A DNA stretch of 64,000 nt from Rotaria sp. Silwood1 (GCA_905250075.1 CAJNOP010000102.1:99168-163167), one strand, 5' to 3'; positions 24,304 to 37,075 are shown, numbered from the stretch's first letter. Notes: generated from the letters alone by a model not told the origin. Translations and numbers: made by a program.

Positions 24304-25190
24304 AGTAACAATTTATTAAAGAATCTTTCTATGTAATTTTTTTTGTTATATCTTAGTTTTTTAAATAAAGATTTTTTCTTGTGTATCAGTTATTCAATTT
24401 CTCATTTTTTGCTGTATGAACTTCGATTTTTCTATAACAATTCATAAAACTTGCTAAAACGTCTGTACATTCCATTAAAGTGCTGATTTTTCATATAAAA
24501 ACCTCAAAATCCATTTTTTTCTGGAAAAATCGTTTTTGAGCAGCTGATTACAGAAATCATCAAAATTTTTCACCAAAGAAGAGGTGTTGGGAAAAAATTA
24601 TATCATTTCTGAGAGACCTGAAGACGGGCTATCTCTCCATACATTTATCTCAATTTCGAAAATACTGACGAAAATTGAGTTATTTTTTTTAGGGGCGGAG
24701 GCCTTAAACATTCTTTGCGATATAGTAGAAATATCAAATCGAGAAAATTCTATTGCTCAAAGTATGAGCAATAGATACGTCTTAAACGTGACCCGAAAAA
24801 CGATTCTAGACGAATTGGAGCTGAAATGACGTTGAACATGATGATGATATTGTCTGGCAAAAGAGAAAAGAATCGTATGCTTTTTCTAAATTCGAAGTGA
24901 ACATTGAAAAGATCATTTCAGTGCTATATTTTAGTCAATATAAGACTGAGATAGAAAGATCTCTCTCTTTCTAATAGTCATGCCTTCCATCAATTCGATT
25001 ATGGCTCCAGCTTAATCAATATATTTTATTTTTCGTCAAACTAAGAGTGGATGTATGTACCTCACCATTTCAACCACACCCACATAGAACCATACAATGG
25101 GCTATTTAATTTCAGTCTGAATTTATCAACTAAAAATAATACTTGATTTCAAACTGAAACGTGAGTCTAGGAGTGAGGGGGGGGGGGGGG
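24304..25190. other. Intergenic, no gene seen
   Basis: AATAAA sites just after the Mutator relic, then AT-rich spacer. A short C-rich ACACCCACA run lies near 25077 and a G run of 14 at 25177-25190. Confidence 0.5.
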
Positions 25191-25555
25191 ACTGAGGGTG
25201 TGGGTGTGGGTCTGGGACCCACACCCATGGTGCGGGTGTGGGCGCGTGAGTGAGGGTGAGGCTGTGCTTGTGGTTTTGTGTACTATAGGCTTTAGTCCCC
25301 TGAAAAGGGACTAAGGGAGGACTAAGCTTTTTGTGGGGGGGACTAAGGGGGACTTTGCAGGACTAGGGGGGACTAAGGGTTTTTAGTGAGACTACGTAGT
25401 ATCAAGCGAGAAAAGTTTGATTCGGAAGAAATTTGTGTGGTTTTTTTGATTTTAGAATTCAGTTTGAAATAAAAAAGCCCATAGACTCCATAGAACCCAC
25501 ATCCCGCACCCACATGCACGCCCAAAACCAATCCTTCACTCACACCCATCATAAA
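25191..25555. repeat. Complex G/C telomere-like tracts with GGACTAAGGG repeats
   Basis: GGTGTGGGTGTGGG, then ACCCACACCC, then more G-rich sequence to 25275. At about 25290-25380 a GGACTAAGGGG unit recurs, with one inverted TTTAGTCCCC copy that can pair with GGGACTAA. C-rich ACCCACATCCCGCACCC follows at 25493-25555. Probably one inverted pair interrupted by a second repeat. Confidence 0.65.
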
Positions 25556-27176
25556 CTACTACTCCTTCGACTTTCCTTATTTTTCGAGATCATTCGTGGG
25601 TCTTTGCATGATAGATCGATTCCTTCTTTCCCAGTCGATCATGATCATATATTTAGTACTGATCACAATCAACAAGGAAAATTAAACCCAGAAACTTATA
25701 CCCACACATGGTATTCGGTTTTATTACGTTACTTTTTATGTGTAAAAGTCATTGTTCGATTCTTTTTTGTTGCTGTCGCTATGAATGTGTCTTATCCCTT
25801 TTTTCGTTTTTACTTCGTGTTGCATCTTTAACGACACATTCTATCGATAAGAATCGCACGTGGCAAGAGAAAAGAAAAAAGTAAGCAAAGAAGTAACCAA
25901 AACAAAAACACTAAGTTTGTAGGCAGAAACAATGAAATCAAATGAATTACAACTGAATTTTATTACTGAATACAAAACGATTCCTTATCATATGTTCAGT
26001 CTCTGAATTCTTTCAGGTTCTTTCACCAATAGAGATTTACCATTTATATGGTTCTGTTGATAAATTTCAATTGAAATGATTCTGTACGAACGTCGTAAAA
26101 ATATATTGTGACAAAATGTGTTCGCTCGTCTTATCGATTGAATAGTATCAAACAACTGAATTATCTTAGACATATTCTCAAAAGAGTCACCATATTTTTT
26201 AAACTTGTTAATTCAAAGTCATAATTCTTTACATCGATCTACTTCTTAATGATTAAAAATTTCATGAATTGTAAATCATCTAATAAAGAATTTCATCTTG
26301 CAAATGGCATAAAATAAAAAAACTTACTTTACATCATGTGTCAACTATTTATATTTGTTCGAGTTTTTGACCGAAGGGATAAGAGAATTTTAATTTTTTC
26401 GATTGATTGTTTTTTTGTCAGATTCTGATAAAAATACCTAATTAATAAATTCGCTCTACCCTCTCGATTACGATCGAAATGCAGTTCCAGTTTTTACTGT
26501 GCAGAAAAAAAGATGAATTCGCTTTGAATAACAATTGTTGAAGGAGAAATAATTGAACATCAATTATTCGTCTGATACAAGCCAGTTAGGATAAACAGGA
26601 AACAAAGTTAGCACCGAATCGAAACTGGATTTGAAGATTTTGTTTAGTGGAAGTCGAATACAAAATTCACTATTGTGTCTGGTTCTATTTACGACAGCTT
26701 TTCGATAAGAATTCAATAAACTTCACATTGCCATTACTCTGAAATAATCGCAAAGTGATTCAGCATAGTGGAAACTTTTGTTAATGGGGTCGTTCGATTA
26801 TTTTCGCAATTCTATCTTTTCTTCTAAAAATCGTATGTTTTCGTTGTTTTTACGACTTAAATCAATCAACAAAACAACGTTTTGAAAGATGTGAGTGATG
26901 AGAAGATTGATAATATGATACGAGGAACTTGTCATATCTCGATTGCATATGATTCCTTTGGTATTGTCTTGTTCGTGGATATACGATTTTTTCACGTTGG
27001 AAAGAGTGAAAAAAAAAAGAATCAAAGGAGAGAAGCTCTCATACTAGTGGCTTTTAAAACACATCACAATTTAAAGGCATGAGCAAAAGAGAGAAAGAGA
27101 ATGATAAGATAGAAAGATCAACAACGAGTATCAAACTACTTCAATTTTGCGCTCGTTTGCATCAAGCAACAACACA
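25556..27176. other. Intergenic, no gene seen
   Basis: AT-rich spacer without recognisable coding sequence; upstream region of the amidohydrolase-like gene. Confidence 0.5.
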
Positions 27177-28279
27177 ATGTGGGTTCTCATACACACTGTC
27201 GTCTATTTTTCTTTGTTTATTTTAACTGCTGCAATCAATCCTCATCTTTACATTGAAAGATATCGAAATTCATCTAAATCCATTCTGTCTAGTTATACCA
27301 CTGCAAATATAATTCTTTCATCGCCTCATGCTGGCAGTGACATGCCAGAAGATGTGCCCGATCGTACGATAGGTGGTTGTCGACGAGCAAACTCAACTGT
27401 ATGTTCATTTCAATTTGATGATCCATGTGACGACGGTGTGCGTTGTCCAGTTACTACAGTACAAGACTTTGCAATGGATGATCGATTCGCCGAGGATGTA
27501 GCCGATCAATTAAATCAAACGTATGCTATTATACCATTTCTTGTTGTCGCCAAATGGAATCGCAAGAAGATTGATTTTAATCGGGAAATGAATGAAGCGA
27601 CTTTCAATCATCTGGAAGCGATTAAATCGTACCGTAGTTATCATGATTATTTAGAAGAAGCCATTGCTACCATTGAGAGAAAATTTCATGGCCAAGGTTT
27701 ACTTCTCGATGTTCATCAACATGCACAAGGAAAGTAGGTAGATTGTATTTGATAATTCAGCTTTTCGGTTGTTTTGTATTCAGTTATACAATGGTCGGAA
27801 CTCTGCTAACCGGAGCTCAACTCAATCATGACAAGTTATCTCCGACTTCGATCGAATTACTTATTCAATCATCTTGCTCTCAGAATCGGAGCGAATGTGT
27901 TCAAGGTTCAAAAGCATTTGGTACTTTTTTGGAATCAAACGAACTCGGTATTGCTTATCCTTCATTAAACAATCCAAAGCCTGGCAATAAGACTTTTTAT
28001 AGTGGTGGTTATATCACAAAAAATTATATTTCTCGTATCAATGCTATACAAGCCGAACTATCCTATGTAGTGAGAGACGGGTTCGATCGACAGTTTTATG
28101 CAAAAAGATTCGCTCGAGCTCTGGTTGAGTTTATGCTTGCAAATGATTTGTTGCGAACTGATAATGCTACACTGCCACATTCATACGGGATAGCATTGTT
28201 GCATAGCAGTACATATTTTTGTAATATTTTCCTTCCATTACTGTTGCTATTCTTCTGTTCTGCTGTTAAAGATGAATGA
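27177..28279 (+). CDS. Secreted N-formylglutamate-amidohydrolase-like protein
   Basis: Two exons, 27177-27733 and 27784-28279, joined by a 50-base GT-AG intron; in frame 350 residues. The start is the ATG at 27177, just before the signal peptide (MWVLIHTVVYFSLFILTAA). The family hallmarks follow: NIILSSPHAGSDMP (residues 44-57, the SPHxG motif that gives metal ligands), VPDRTIGGC, DDRFAEDVADQL, NRKKIDFNRE and GLLLDVHQHAQGN. Bacterial members hydrolyse N-formyl-L-glutamate in histidine breakdown; outer-membrane or secreted homologues of unknown substrate exist. The C-terminus ends in a hydrophobic stretch (FCNIFLPLLLLFFCSA) that looks like a GPI-anchor signal or membrane anchor. So a bacterial-type enzyme seems placed on the cell surface. 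Several NxT/NxS sites fit secretion. Confidence 0.75.
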
Positions 28280-28531
28280 TACCGGTACTATTTCATCTTG
28301 TTTTCTTGCTACATGTTTAAAAAGAAGAGTCCAGTGATATTTTTCTCTTTTAATGTACAATATGTTCTAAAGTGTTTCACACAATCAACTAAGCAATGTC
28401 AACAATTAACGAACCACAACAAACATGATTTTATCAATGCATTACATGGAATGAGATATTTCATTTCAGCCTGTTTTCTTCTTTTCAGAGAAATCAATTG
28501 GCAGGAAAAACGTCCATGCCTAGGTAGAAGA
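28280..28531. other. Downstream flank, no gene seen
   Basis: Short frames only. Nothing recognised. Confidence 0.4.
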
Positions 28532-28598
28532 GGGTGTGGATGTATGTGTAAGCATAAATAAAATCAGTCTGGCTCCATATTCACCCACATCCACCCTG
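28532..28598. repeat. Telomere-like G/C inverted tract 8
   Basis: GGGTGTGGATGTATGTG faces CACCCACATCCACCC across a 34-base spacer. Confidence 0.75.
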
Positions 28599-28901
28599 AA
28601 TCAATTAGTTCAACATGAATATGGTGTTGAAACAATTGAAGATTATGCAGCTACTGGTTGTTTGCGAATGCAGATGAAATAAACTAGAAAGTCTAAAAGA
28701 ATTACTTTAATTTTCGATTGATAATACAATTGAGAAGCTTATAAATTTTTGTTAAACACATTGCATTTTTGAAAATTTGTTTGGATATTCAATAAATACA
28801 ATTTAACGTGGATACTAAATTAAAAAAAGACCTTTATTCAAAATATTTCTACAAGCATTATGATTTCTTTTTTCAACAAATCATATAGCTTTTATCAGTT
28901 A

Positions 28902-28981
28902 GGGCGGCGGTGCGGATGTGAGCAGGTGGACATGCATGTGCGTGTGCATGCACATCTTCTCTTAATCCACGCCCACACCCC
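28902..28981. repeat. Telomere-like G/C inverted tract 9
   Basis: G-rich GGGCGGCGGTGCGGATGTG, a GCATGTGCG-type palindrome in the middle, then CCACGCCCACACCCC. It ends 9 bases before a MITE. Confidence 0.7.
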
Positions 28982-28990
28982 ATAAACGGA

Positions 28991-29160
28991 TAGGGGCGTC
29001 AGCTTCGGGTTCCTGTTCCTAGGAGCCCAGCAACCCACCCTAACTTGATTCGAATTGAAAGAATAGGTATATCAAGATCTCTTAAGAGGATCAAAAACGC
29101 GTGGAAACGAATTTTCAATCAGGTTCTCGTTCCTTAGAAACGGAAACCGTGACATCTCTA
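28991..29160. mobile_element. hAT-like MITE candidate
   Basis: 170 bases. TAGGGGCGTCA at the left and an inverted TAGAGATGTCA at the right, with further pairing of GGTTCC/GGAACG-type blocks. The flanks taaacgga and cagacgga agree at 6 of 8 positions, which could be a worn 8-base target duplication. Confidence 0.5.
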
Positions 29161-29468
29161 CAGACGGATGCAGTTGAAAGAGATTTTAATTTTCAGTTTG
29201 ACAACGATTGCATAACTCTGACAGATAATATCTCAGCATGTGAAATTCTAACTATTAAGTAAATTTCAAACGATATTATTGGTATAAATCAGAATTTATG
29301 GATGATAAACCCCAAATATTTTAGTTTTTTCGTTGAATGAAACTTGCCAATCTACTTCCATCTGAGTTTCAGTCAAGTAATTTTCTGAAACAATCGTAAA
29401 AGAAACCGATGCTTTCAACTAAAGGCCTTTGCATCTGCAAAAATAAATATACTGATAACGGATGGAAG

Positions 29469-29554
29469 TGGTGTGGGTGTGAGTGGAGTGTGTGGTGTGG
29501 ATGTCAATGGGTGTGGGGTGTATGGTGTGGGTGTCAGTGGGTGTGGGGTGTGTG
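29469..29554. repeat. Telomere-like G-rich tract beside an assembly gap
   Basis: GTGTGGGTGTGAG and repeated GGGTGTGGGGTGT units run into the N gap. The expected C-rich partner is absent on the far side. Confidence 0.8.
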
Positions 29555-29654
29555 NNNNNNNNNNNNNNNNNNNNNNNNNNNNNNNNNNNNNNNNNNNNNN
29601 NNNNNNNNNNNNNNNNNNNNNNNNNNNNNNNNNNNNNNNNNNNNNNNNNNNNNN
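29555..29654. other. Assembly gap (100 N)
   Basis: Exactly 100 unknown bases, most likely a placeholder of unknown true length. Confidence 0.95.
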
Positions 29655-31918
29655 GAGTCAAATTCTATCTATTTAGCCCAAAATTCAGAAAAACAGTTTT
29701 TCTCAACAAAGAAAAGAAAAGAAGAAAAACGCGATGCGTTCTTTTGTGACTGGTGGTATGATGAGTTAAATGAGATAAAATATTTGACTCCATCTCTTAC
29801 GTAAAAAAACTAGATAGGCTTACAAAATCGACCTATACGTATTGCAGTCGGCGTGATTCGAAGCACCATCATCAAAAAATTCTTTAGATTGGGCTCGATC
29901 TAACAACTTGTCTATACTCAGTTTTTTATGCTGAATTTGAAAAAAAATATTTTTAGAAGCTGGAAAAAAGAAGGAAGCAGAAAAGTTTGCACATTTTGAA
30001 AAAGATGTGTTTTTCGTATTTTTCGACCAGGAAAAGCATTTTCTGGCGCTAAAAAAGTAGTTTTTCGTGATCAGCAGCTCACACTCTATCAAATGATGTA
30101 AAAGAAAGGTCAAAAAAAATTTTGCTTGAAATTCGAATTGCCAGCACTATATATATAACATATTTATTGTTCACTGTGCCGATGACGAATGGGTTCGTTG
30201 AAATATAAATTATTTTGAATAAAATAAGTTCAATTCACTTTTACACGTCGTTTATTGAACAGAGATGGAATCACAACCAGACAGTGAGCAGTAAAGCAGA
30301 CCGAAATTCACTAAAAATTTTAGGCAAAGAGTACATATGAGCTTTCTGCCAAAGAAAAGTACTCTAAAGTTGATTTTCTGCGGAAATTTTGCAGAAAATA
30401 TATTCTTGATGCTATCTATCTATTTTTGCCAGAAAGAGGGATAATATGACTCAACTGTTTGCATTGCTACCACTAATCAATAAGTATGCATGCATCGCGG
30501 AGAGGAAATTTTGAGAAATTCATCTTCTTAAATTTTGTTTATATATAGGTTGTATGAAAGCGAGAAAAAATATTTTTCAGCAGAAACACGTAGAAATACA
30601 GCGGAAAAAAAATTGGCAGAAAGGATCCGAATTTAGCGGGAGGAAAACCCCCCCCCCCCCCCCCCTAATCGACAAGCCTGTACACAATAGAAACTCTTTG
30701 TATTTGTGTAAGTTTTAGCTAATATCAATCAATCATTAAAAACTAAATCGTAAAAAACGAAAATTGTATACTATGGGAAACACTATCTCAAGTATATTGA
30801 ATGATAAAATCAAAAAAACGATAGACTTCGTTTCATACACAATCAAAAATCGAAAACGAAGTTGATTCAGGTGAATAAATATATCGATAAGTAGAATAGG
30901 ATCATAAAATTTCATTGACATAATCATTGAACTCAGAACAAGTAAAAATAATTTCATCTTGAATAGCTCGAGAGTTACTAAATCTAACGAACAGAAACAT
31001 GATGTGATAATTAAATCAATTCAAATTCGAGAATTTCTTATACACAATATGAACATACGATAATATAATCAACTTTTGATCGATCATTTCATTTATGTAT
31101 TCATATTGAAACAATAAGTAAAAAAACACTTATTTCATTTTCTTCTAATTTTCACTTTAAACATCATATGTATCTCTTACGGCTAATATGCTTTCTAAGA
31201 AAGAACGTATTATTTAAATTTGTTCTCGATGTAACTTTGTATAATATAACAAATTAATCACCAATGCTTGTTCTTTGCAGTTCTCAGTTGTATTGAAACT
31301 ATGTACTACGAATTTTTAGTATTAAAATATATCGTATTGTTAGTTAATCCAACTATTCGAAGATGAATAATGATTAGATATTGAAGAGAATACGAAATGT
31401 TTTTTTCGTGTGTTAATATTGGAGGTATGGTGGTGATCCTATGTTCGTTCTTGTCAAAAAATAAACAATTTCCAACATCTCTTCAATATGACTTCCCAGT
31501 TACCTTTTTGAAGCTAATTTTCTCGAATAATATTTATTGATACAAAATAAAAATAACAATATCTTGTTTATTACAATAAAATAAAATATCTAATTAAATA
31601 AGAAAATCATTCTATAATTTCCAATACAATGAAGTAATATCGTAAATGAAGCAAAGAATAAAAAAAATAAACTAACGATAAAGACAATACAAGTATTGAA
31701 GTTTTAGAAATCAAACTTATTACAAATTATTACAATCCCAATAGATAATAGGATTATGAGTGGTACAACAAAGAAGAAAATAGATTTAATTAAAACAAAA
31801 ACTTTTATGGAACATGAATAAGAAAAAATATTTAAATCGATACCAATGATATCTTTGTTGCGGTAACCAATACATATTTACAATAGATGATGATGGCTAA
31901 ATAGAAAAAAAAACGTAT
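29655..31918. other. Gene-poor interval
   Basis: No gene seen. Holds a run of 18 or more C at 30649-30665 and AGAAAATA-rich sequence. The last 400 bases form the 3' flank of the F-box/LRR-like gene. Confidence 0.5.
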
Positions 31919-34900
31919 TTATAATAATTTTATTTTAAAAGAACATTCTACCTGGTCTTCTATCCACCAATAAATACCATATGATGATAAACCATATTTT
32001 GTTGATCGATAAATACGACATGTAAAATTATCTTTCGTAAGTCGTTTTGAGTACTCGATTATTGAATTTGGATCTTGACAAAAACTGGCTTCGGTGTCAA
32101 AGAATACATCATCACAAAAAAAAGATGCATTTGATAAATGTTTAAATCCATCAATGAAACAAATCATTGTTTGTATGGATTCAATAGGTGATTTATAAAT
32201 AAGATGTTGTACAAATGCAAAAAGACGAAATAATTCTTCAGTTATATAATCACTGTATTTAGTAAAAATGCCTATTTCAAGTTTATGAATTTGTGAAAAT
32301 CGATAAAGTCGAATTCGTTCAATCATATCACTTGTCACATCATTTTTAATTGATAATTCACATAGTTGAGGCATATTTGATTCCAGAGGAATTAATTTTA
32401 ATATGTCATCTATTGATAATACAGATAAGTGTTTTATTTGATTTAGATCCATAGTAGAAGTAAGAATCTGGACTGATATTGAACATTCGAGTATAAGTTC
32501 TTTGATATGAGTAAAATAATAATTACTATCGATGACATCTGTTTTTATTGTAATTTTATTTAGACGATCGTAGATAACCGTATGATTAAGTGCTGTGGAG
32601 CGAAGACTTGTTTGCCAAGAAATATCGATATGATCAGGAGCAAAATGAGGTATTGAAAATAAACATCCGTTTTTGTATCCGATAAACCAATGTTTTTCTT
32701 CAAGCCAATATGGAGTAGAAAATGAGTCGAGAATATTATCCATTAAAATATCTTCTGTATCGAACTTGAAATTGAATGTAGTGAAGAAATTAGTTAATTT
32801 TTGCCATTGGTATCCATCAAAAAGATTTTTCCAACCATGAGCTTTGATTTCTAAATGCTTTAGATAAGGAAACTGCCATAAAAATTGTTCCATTTGATCA
32901 ATTGATATTATAGATTCTACAAAATCAAAACATTCCAATAATTTTCTTCGTATGAATTTGTTTAAGAAAAAATGAATATTAGTTTGGACAAAGTAAAAGC
33001 AACCACATAGTTTCAAGGATTCGACTTGTTATTAAAGTTGAGCTACACAGTTTAATATTGAATATATTGAATAAAATAGAATTATCGTAGAAAAACAATG
33101 TTTCTATATATAAACATTCGACACAATACGCTAAATCTTGAATGCTTTTTCTCTAGCAACAAGTAACGTTCGCCGCTAGGACTCGCTTGATTCTCGACTG
33201 CATTCAATATAGTAATGATTTGTTATTACTTGCTCCATTCTGCTTTAGGAATTATCGCTGAATACACACACATATAAAAACCTGCCTATAATATTGTGAA
33301 TGACTGCTATTTCGTAAATAGATCCGATCTTTCTACTTTGTGTCGATATTTCTAAAATAAACTTTAGTATATAGCTTCCAGTCGGATGTGACGATTGAAT
33401 TAAACTCACATTGAAATCTTTTCAGAATGGAGTCCGCTCATTTCTTCGTCAAAAATTTCCCTTTTATCTAGAATGATTTCTTGTCGAGATCCTATAATTT
33501 CATTTTGAGTCTGCCAATTTGATTCAAAGTAGAATTGAGTCAGACTTCCTGAAGAATCTATATTCTGCTGAAATTGCTTCTTTAGTGAAACGCCAAGAAC
33601 GGCTTCAAATAATCCTGTATTTCCTACTAATCATCGCTGAGCACAGAACTAAAAGATCATTTTTCTCCAGAAAAAATGAAGGTACTACGTTTGTTTTCAA
33701 ACCGTGCAGCAAATATAAATCATTCTTCAAGATACTGCTGGTTGTGCTAAACATAGATTAGATAAGATATAAAATCCACAAGACTAAGAGATTGCGAGCC
33801 GGCTACTAAGGTACTTTGTTCCGTTGGAGTGTCAAAAAACAGGTGACCAGTAAATGAGCATTACTGAAACTATAGCTTAGTTCATAGAATATCGACGTTT
33901 ACCTTCTTCACAGTCTTGCTATGCTCTTATTTATTATCCAATTTTTATTCCAGGTAACGAGCTGTGTGTTATACTATTGTAGCTCTAGCACAGGCCTTAA
34001 CTACAGACAAGAAGTCTAATATATTTGTTTTAAGAAAGGAAAGAAAATTCAAACTGTTAGCTCTTGTTTTGTATAGTGTTGACCTTCATAATGAGCCTAC
34101 AAGCAAGTTGATCTGCCTGTGTGTGAACGCTACCCTAAATCCGAGTTTTTTAGTGATCACTTTTTGCGTTTAATCAGCAAAAAGTGTGCTTTTCTATGTA
34201 CACGGACAAAGCTTTAATACCAATATGCTACTTCTTGCTTGTCGCCAAATGCACGTCCGAGATGTACTTCTACAGAAAAATCGATTCGCAGACTTGGCAT
34301 GGAAAAATAATTTTACACTTTTCCGTCGTTCTCTGACATTATTCAACAGATCGGTTTCCTTCGATAGGGACTTTTTTTATGTATTGCAGTAGCCGGAATC
34401 CTTCTTTCCATAAATATTTCAGATCAGCGTCTAGCCATTCTTCGGCACGCACGGCTAGCCGCTCACTTGCTAAAAATCACTTCTGCCAAGAATGATATTA
34501 TTTTATTTACAATCAAAACGATATATATGTGCCTTATTTGATAAAAAAGTCTTCGATCTATAACACAAGACTTCTCCAACGAAAATTAAATACACTAGGG
34601 CTATTCTGCTACTTTCTATGGAAAGAGTGTCTTGCGACAATGCCTATTAAACATGATTGTGCAGGCGCAACTGATTGCCTGGAACAAACAAACAGTAAAT
34701 GAACTTATTTTGTTTCATACTATCCTTCCTGAGTGTCGAGTGAACAAATTTGCACGTGTGACTAAACCAACACATCTGATTTGCTGATTTTTCACTCTAA
34801 AAAAACCTTTTCTTACTCAAAAATCAAATAGCGAATTTTAAAAAGTCACCTCAGATCCGGATTCCCCGAATCTGATTACCTTGGGTCAAATTTTAGAGGA

Positions 34901-35881
34901 AGTTACTATCTCCCTTTTATGTATGCACATGACTCAACACATATTTGCTAACATGCAAGCAAGCAAGCAGACAAACTCATTTTATTTCATATGGCATTCC
35001 CTTCAGTCCATGGAATAAGAAAGAGCAAGCCATTTTTTCTCGACAGGGCTCAAAACTTTTGAACTAGTTCTCATGATAGATTTAAGAAATTTTCAAAAAC
35101 GTGTCAAATCATTCTTTGAAAATTTGAACTTCTTCAGATAACTGCATAGGGTTTTGTTTTAATACTTACTCTGGATTTCTAGATGAAGTCTAATCAGCTG
35201 ATTACTTGGTATGTTAAATTCAAATTTTAATCCGTTCATATCTAGACAAACGCATAATGATTTAAGTTGAGATGTTTGTTGTAAAATTGTCTCAAGTTCT
35301 CTAACTGAGCATCTTTCAAGCTTTAAGTGATGAATATATGGAAGTGGTATAGACATCATGACAATATTATTGTTTAAATGTAGATAACTTAATTGAGGTA
35401 TTAGTTGACGGTAAGTATTAATTAATAAAGTACCAGGTCCATCATCACTGTATCCATAAAGATACCTAATTGTTTGAACATTGAATGAAAGAGAACGTAA
35501 TTGTTTCAGTCTATACAAGTTAATAAAAATAGCTCTTAATGAGTGTAATTCAATCTTGATCAATGTAAGAGAAAGTAGATGTGTGAATTGTTCTATTGGA
35601 AACTGAGAAAAGAAAAGCTGCGATTGACCAGGTGTATCATCATCATCGGAGATGGTAAGAGAAATAACTTGTTCTGGTTGAATATTCCGACAGATAAGAT
35701 TAAAACCGGACATTCGAATTGATTTCAAGTTTACTCGATAGGCAGAATAAGATTGTAAAACTGTTTTAATATAATCACTAATATCAGAAAAAGTAAAAAG
35801 GATTTCATGTGCCGAAAAATAGGTAAATACAGTATGTAATAATTCGACAGGCAATTGATCAAAAAAGCAATAACTAGACAT
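31919..35881 (-). CDS. F-box/LRR-like protein (bdelloid-type family)
   Basis: Two exons, 35881-35170 and 33024-31919, read as about 605 residues in frame, the usual size of this family. The donor is CAGA|GTAAGT and the proposed acceptor AACAAG|TCGAATCC, giving LEIQ-IESLKLCGCF across the joint. Residues 8-45 form the F-box (FFDQLPVELLHTVFTYF, SAHEILFTFSDIS). Irregular leucine-rich repeats follow (LLSLTLIKIELHSL, LPYIHHLKLERCSV, FPYLKHLEIKAHG, HIKELILECSI, IHKLEIGIF). F-box proteins link substrates to SCF ubiquitin ligases through Skp1; no substrate can be named. The 2,145-base intron is far longer than the 50-100 bases common here. If the acceptor choice is wrong, the second exon could start a few codons away. 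Confidence 0.7.
33025..35169 (-). other. Long intron of the F-box/LRR-like gene
   Basis: No coding domain recognised. Plus-strand frames at 33519-33761 and 33964-34392 are short and unlike any family I know. A decayed insertion is a possible reason for the length. Confidence 0.4.
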
Positions 35882-36296
35882 GATAAATGATTATTTGAAG
35901 ATATACAAGAGTTATTTCGAAATAAAAATATGTCAGTCGTTGATAAATAAATGAAAAAAATGTTGTTAACAATGACGATGCACAGTAATATTAGAAGAGT
36001 TAGATAAAGAATCATTTGCATGTTTTCTTTTTCCTTCTTTTCTTGTCAACTTTATGACGCAGAAGCAGAATTGCAAAGAAATATGTAAAGGAGAAATGAA
36101 GTTAACAGTCTCAAGCCTTTCGGTGAATTGTTTGCACATGCACACTTTCTTTGTGAAGAAGATGTCACTCATGAAGTACTTGTTCCATTTTTACATTAGT
36201 TTTATATATGCTCTACGTAATCAGTATCTTTTTAATTATATCTCTATATTACATTATAGATTTGTAAAATAAAGTTTTTTCTATGTTCAACCTAAA

Positions 36297-36893
36297 TCTA
36301 TAGATACATTGTTCAGTGTCTGTATGACGTCTTTGTGCCCAGGTCAAAGGTTAAAGGTCAAATAATCCTATAAGCGAAAGGCCTCAATGGCTGTTATATA
36401 GGGAACCCATAGGTCCTCAATGACTGTTATATAGAAGTACCCATAGCTCCTCAAGACCTATTATATAGCGTACCCATAAGTTCTCAAGAGCTGTTATATG
36501 AGGGTACACATAGGTCCTCAACAGCTATTATATGAGGGTATCCATAGGTACTTAAAAGCTATTATACGGGGTATCTACAAGTCCTCAAGGGCTATTATAT
36601 GGTATATCTATAGGACATGAAGAGCTATAATATGGGGATAGCCATAGGTTCTCAAGGGATTAAGGCAATAAGGGGATAAGACTACAATAGCTACAAGGGA
36701 TACAAGGCTATAAGGCCGAAGGCTACATGGACTATTAAAATATGTGCGATATAAGAGTATGAGATCATAGGGCTATCTATCTATTTACATAATATCGAGT
36801 GTTTGTATGTCTGTTCCTGAATGAGAAGTTAAACGTCTTAGGTTATACGTTAAAGGAGAAAACAGCCGTGCAGTATGCACGGGCGCTCACTAG
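36297..36893 (+). mobile_element. Helitron-like non-autonomous element carrying a minisatellite
   Basis: 597 bases starting TCTATAGATACATTG and ending with hairpin CCGTGCA-GTA-TGCACGG, then GCGCTCACTAG. The host base before is A and the base after is T, as expected for Helitron insertion between A and T without target duplication. No terminal inverted repeat and no Rep/helicase frame. These are the three classic Helitron signs (5' TC, 3' hairpin, 3' CTAG). The inside is mostly a 41-bp tandem repeat. Confidence 0.7.
36375..36665. repeat. 41-bp minisatellite inside the Helitron-like element
   Basis: About seven degenerate copies of a unit close to CCTCAAGGGCTATTATATGG followed by GGTACCCATAGGT. 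Units differ by several bases, so the array is not young. Confidence 0.8.
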
Positions 36894-36977
36894 TTAGAAT
36901 ATAATGTTGCCTTGTAATTGGAATCGATTGCAACGATATTTGTATGAAAACAAAAGATAAGATGCAGTAAGTAGTAT

Positions 36978-37075
36978 AGGTGTAGGTGGGGTGTGGACTG
37001 ATGTGGGATTGAGTGTAGCTGTGAGTGTAAGGTCTTACAACATTGACACCCACAATCACACCCACACCTACACTA
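36978..37075. repeat. Telomere-like G/C inverted tract 10
   Basis: AGGTGTAGGTGGGGTGTGG and weaker GTG units face CACACCCACACCTACAC, with a spacer of about 15 bases between the weak inner parts. Confidence 0.8.

Noticed and set aside
36375-36665. Stand-alone satellite array
   Set aside because: It lies wholly inside an element with good Helitron-like ends, so it is treated as cargo.
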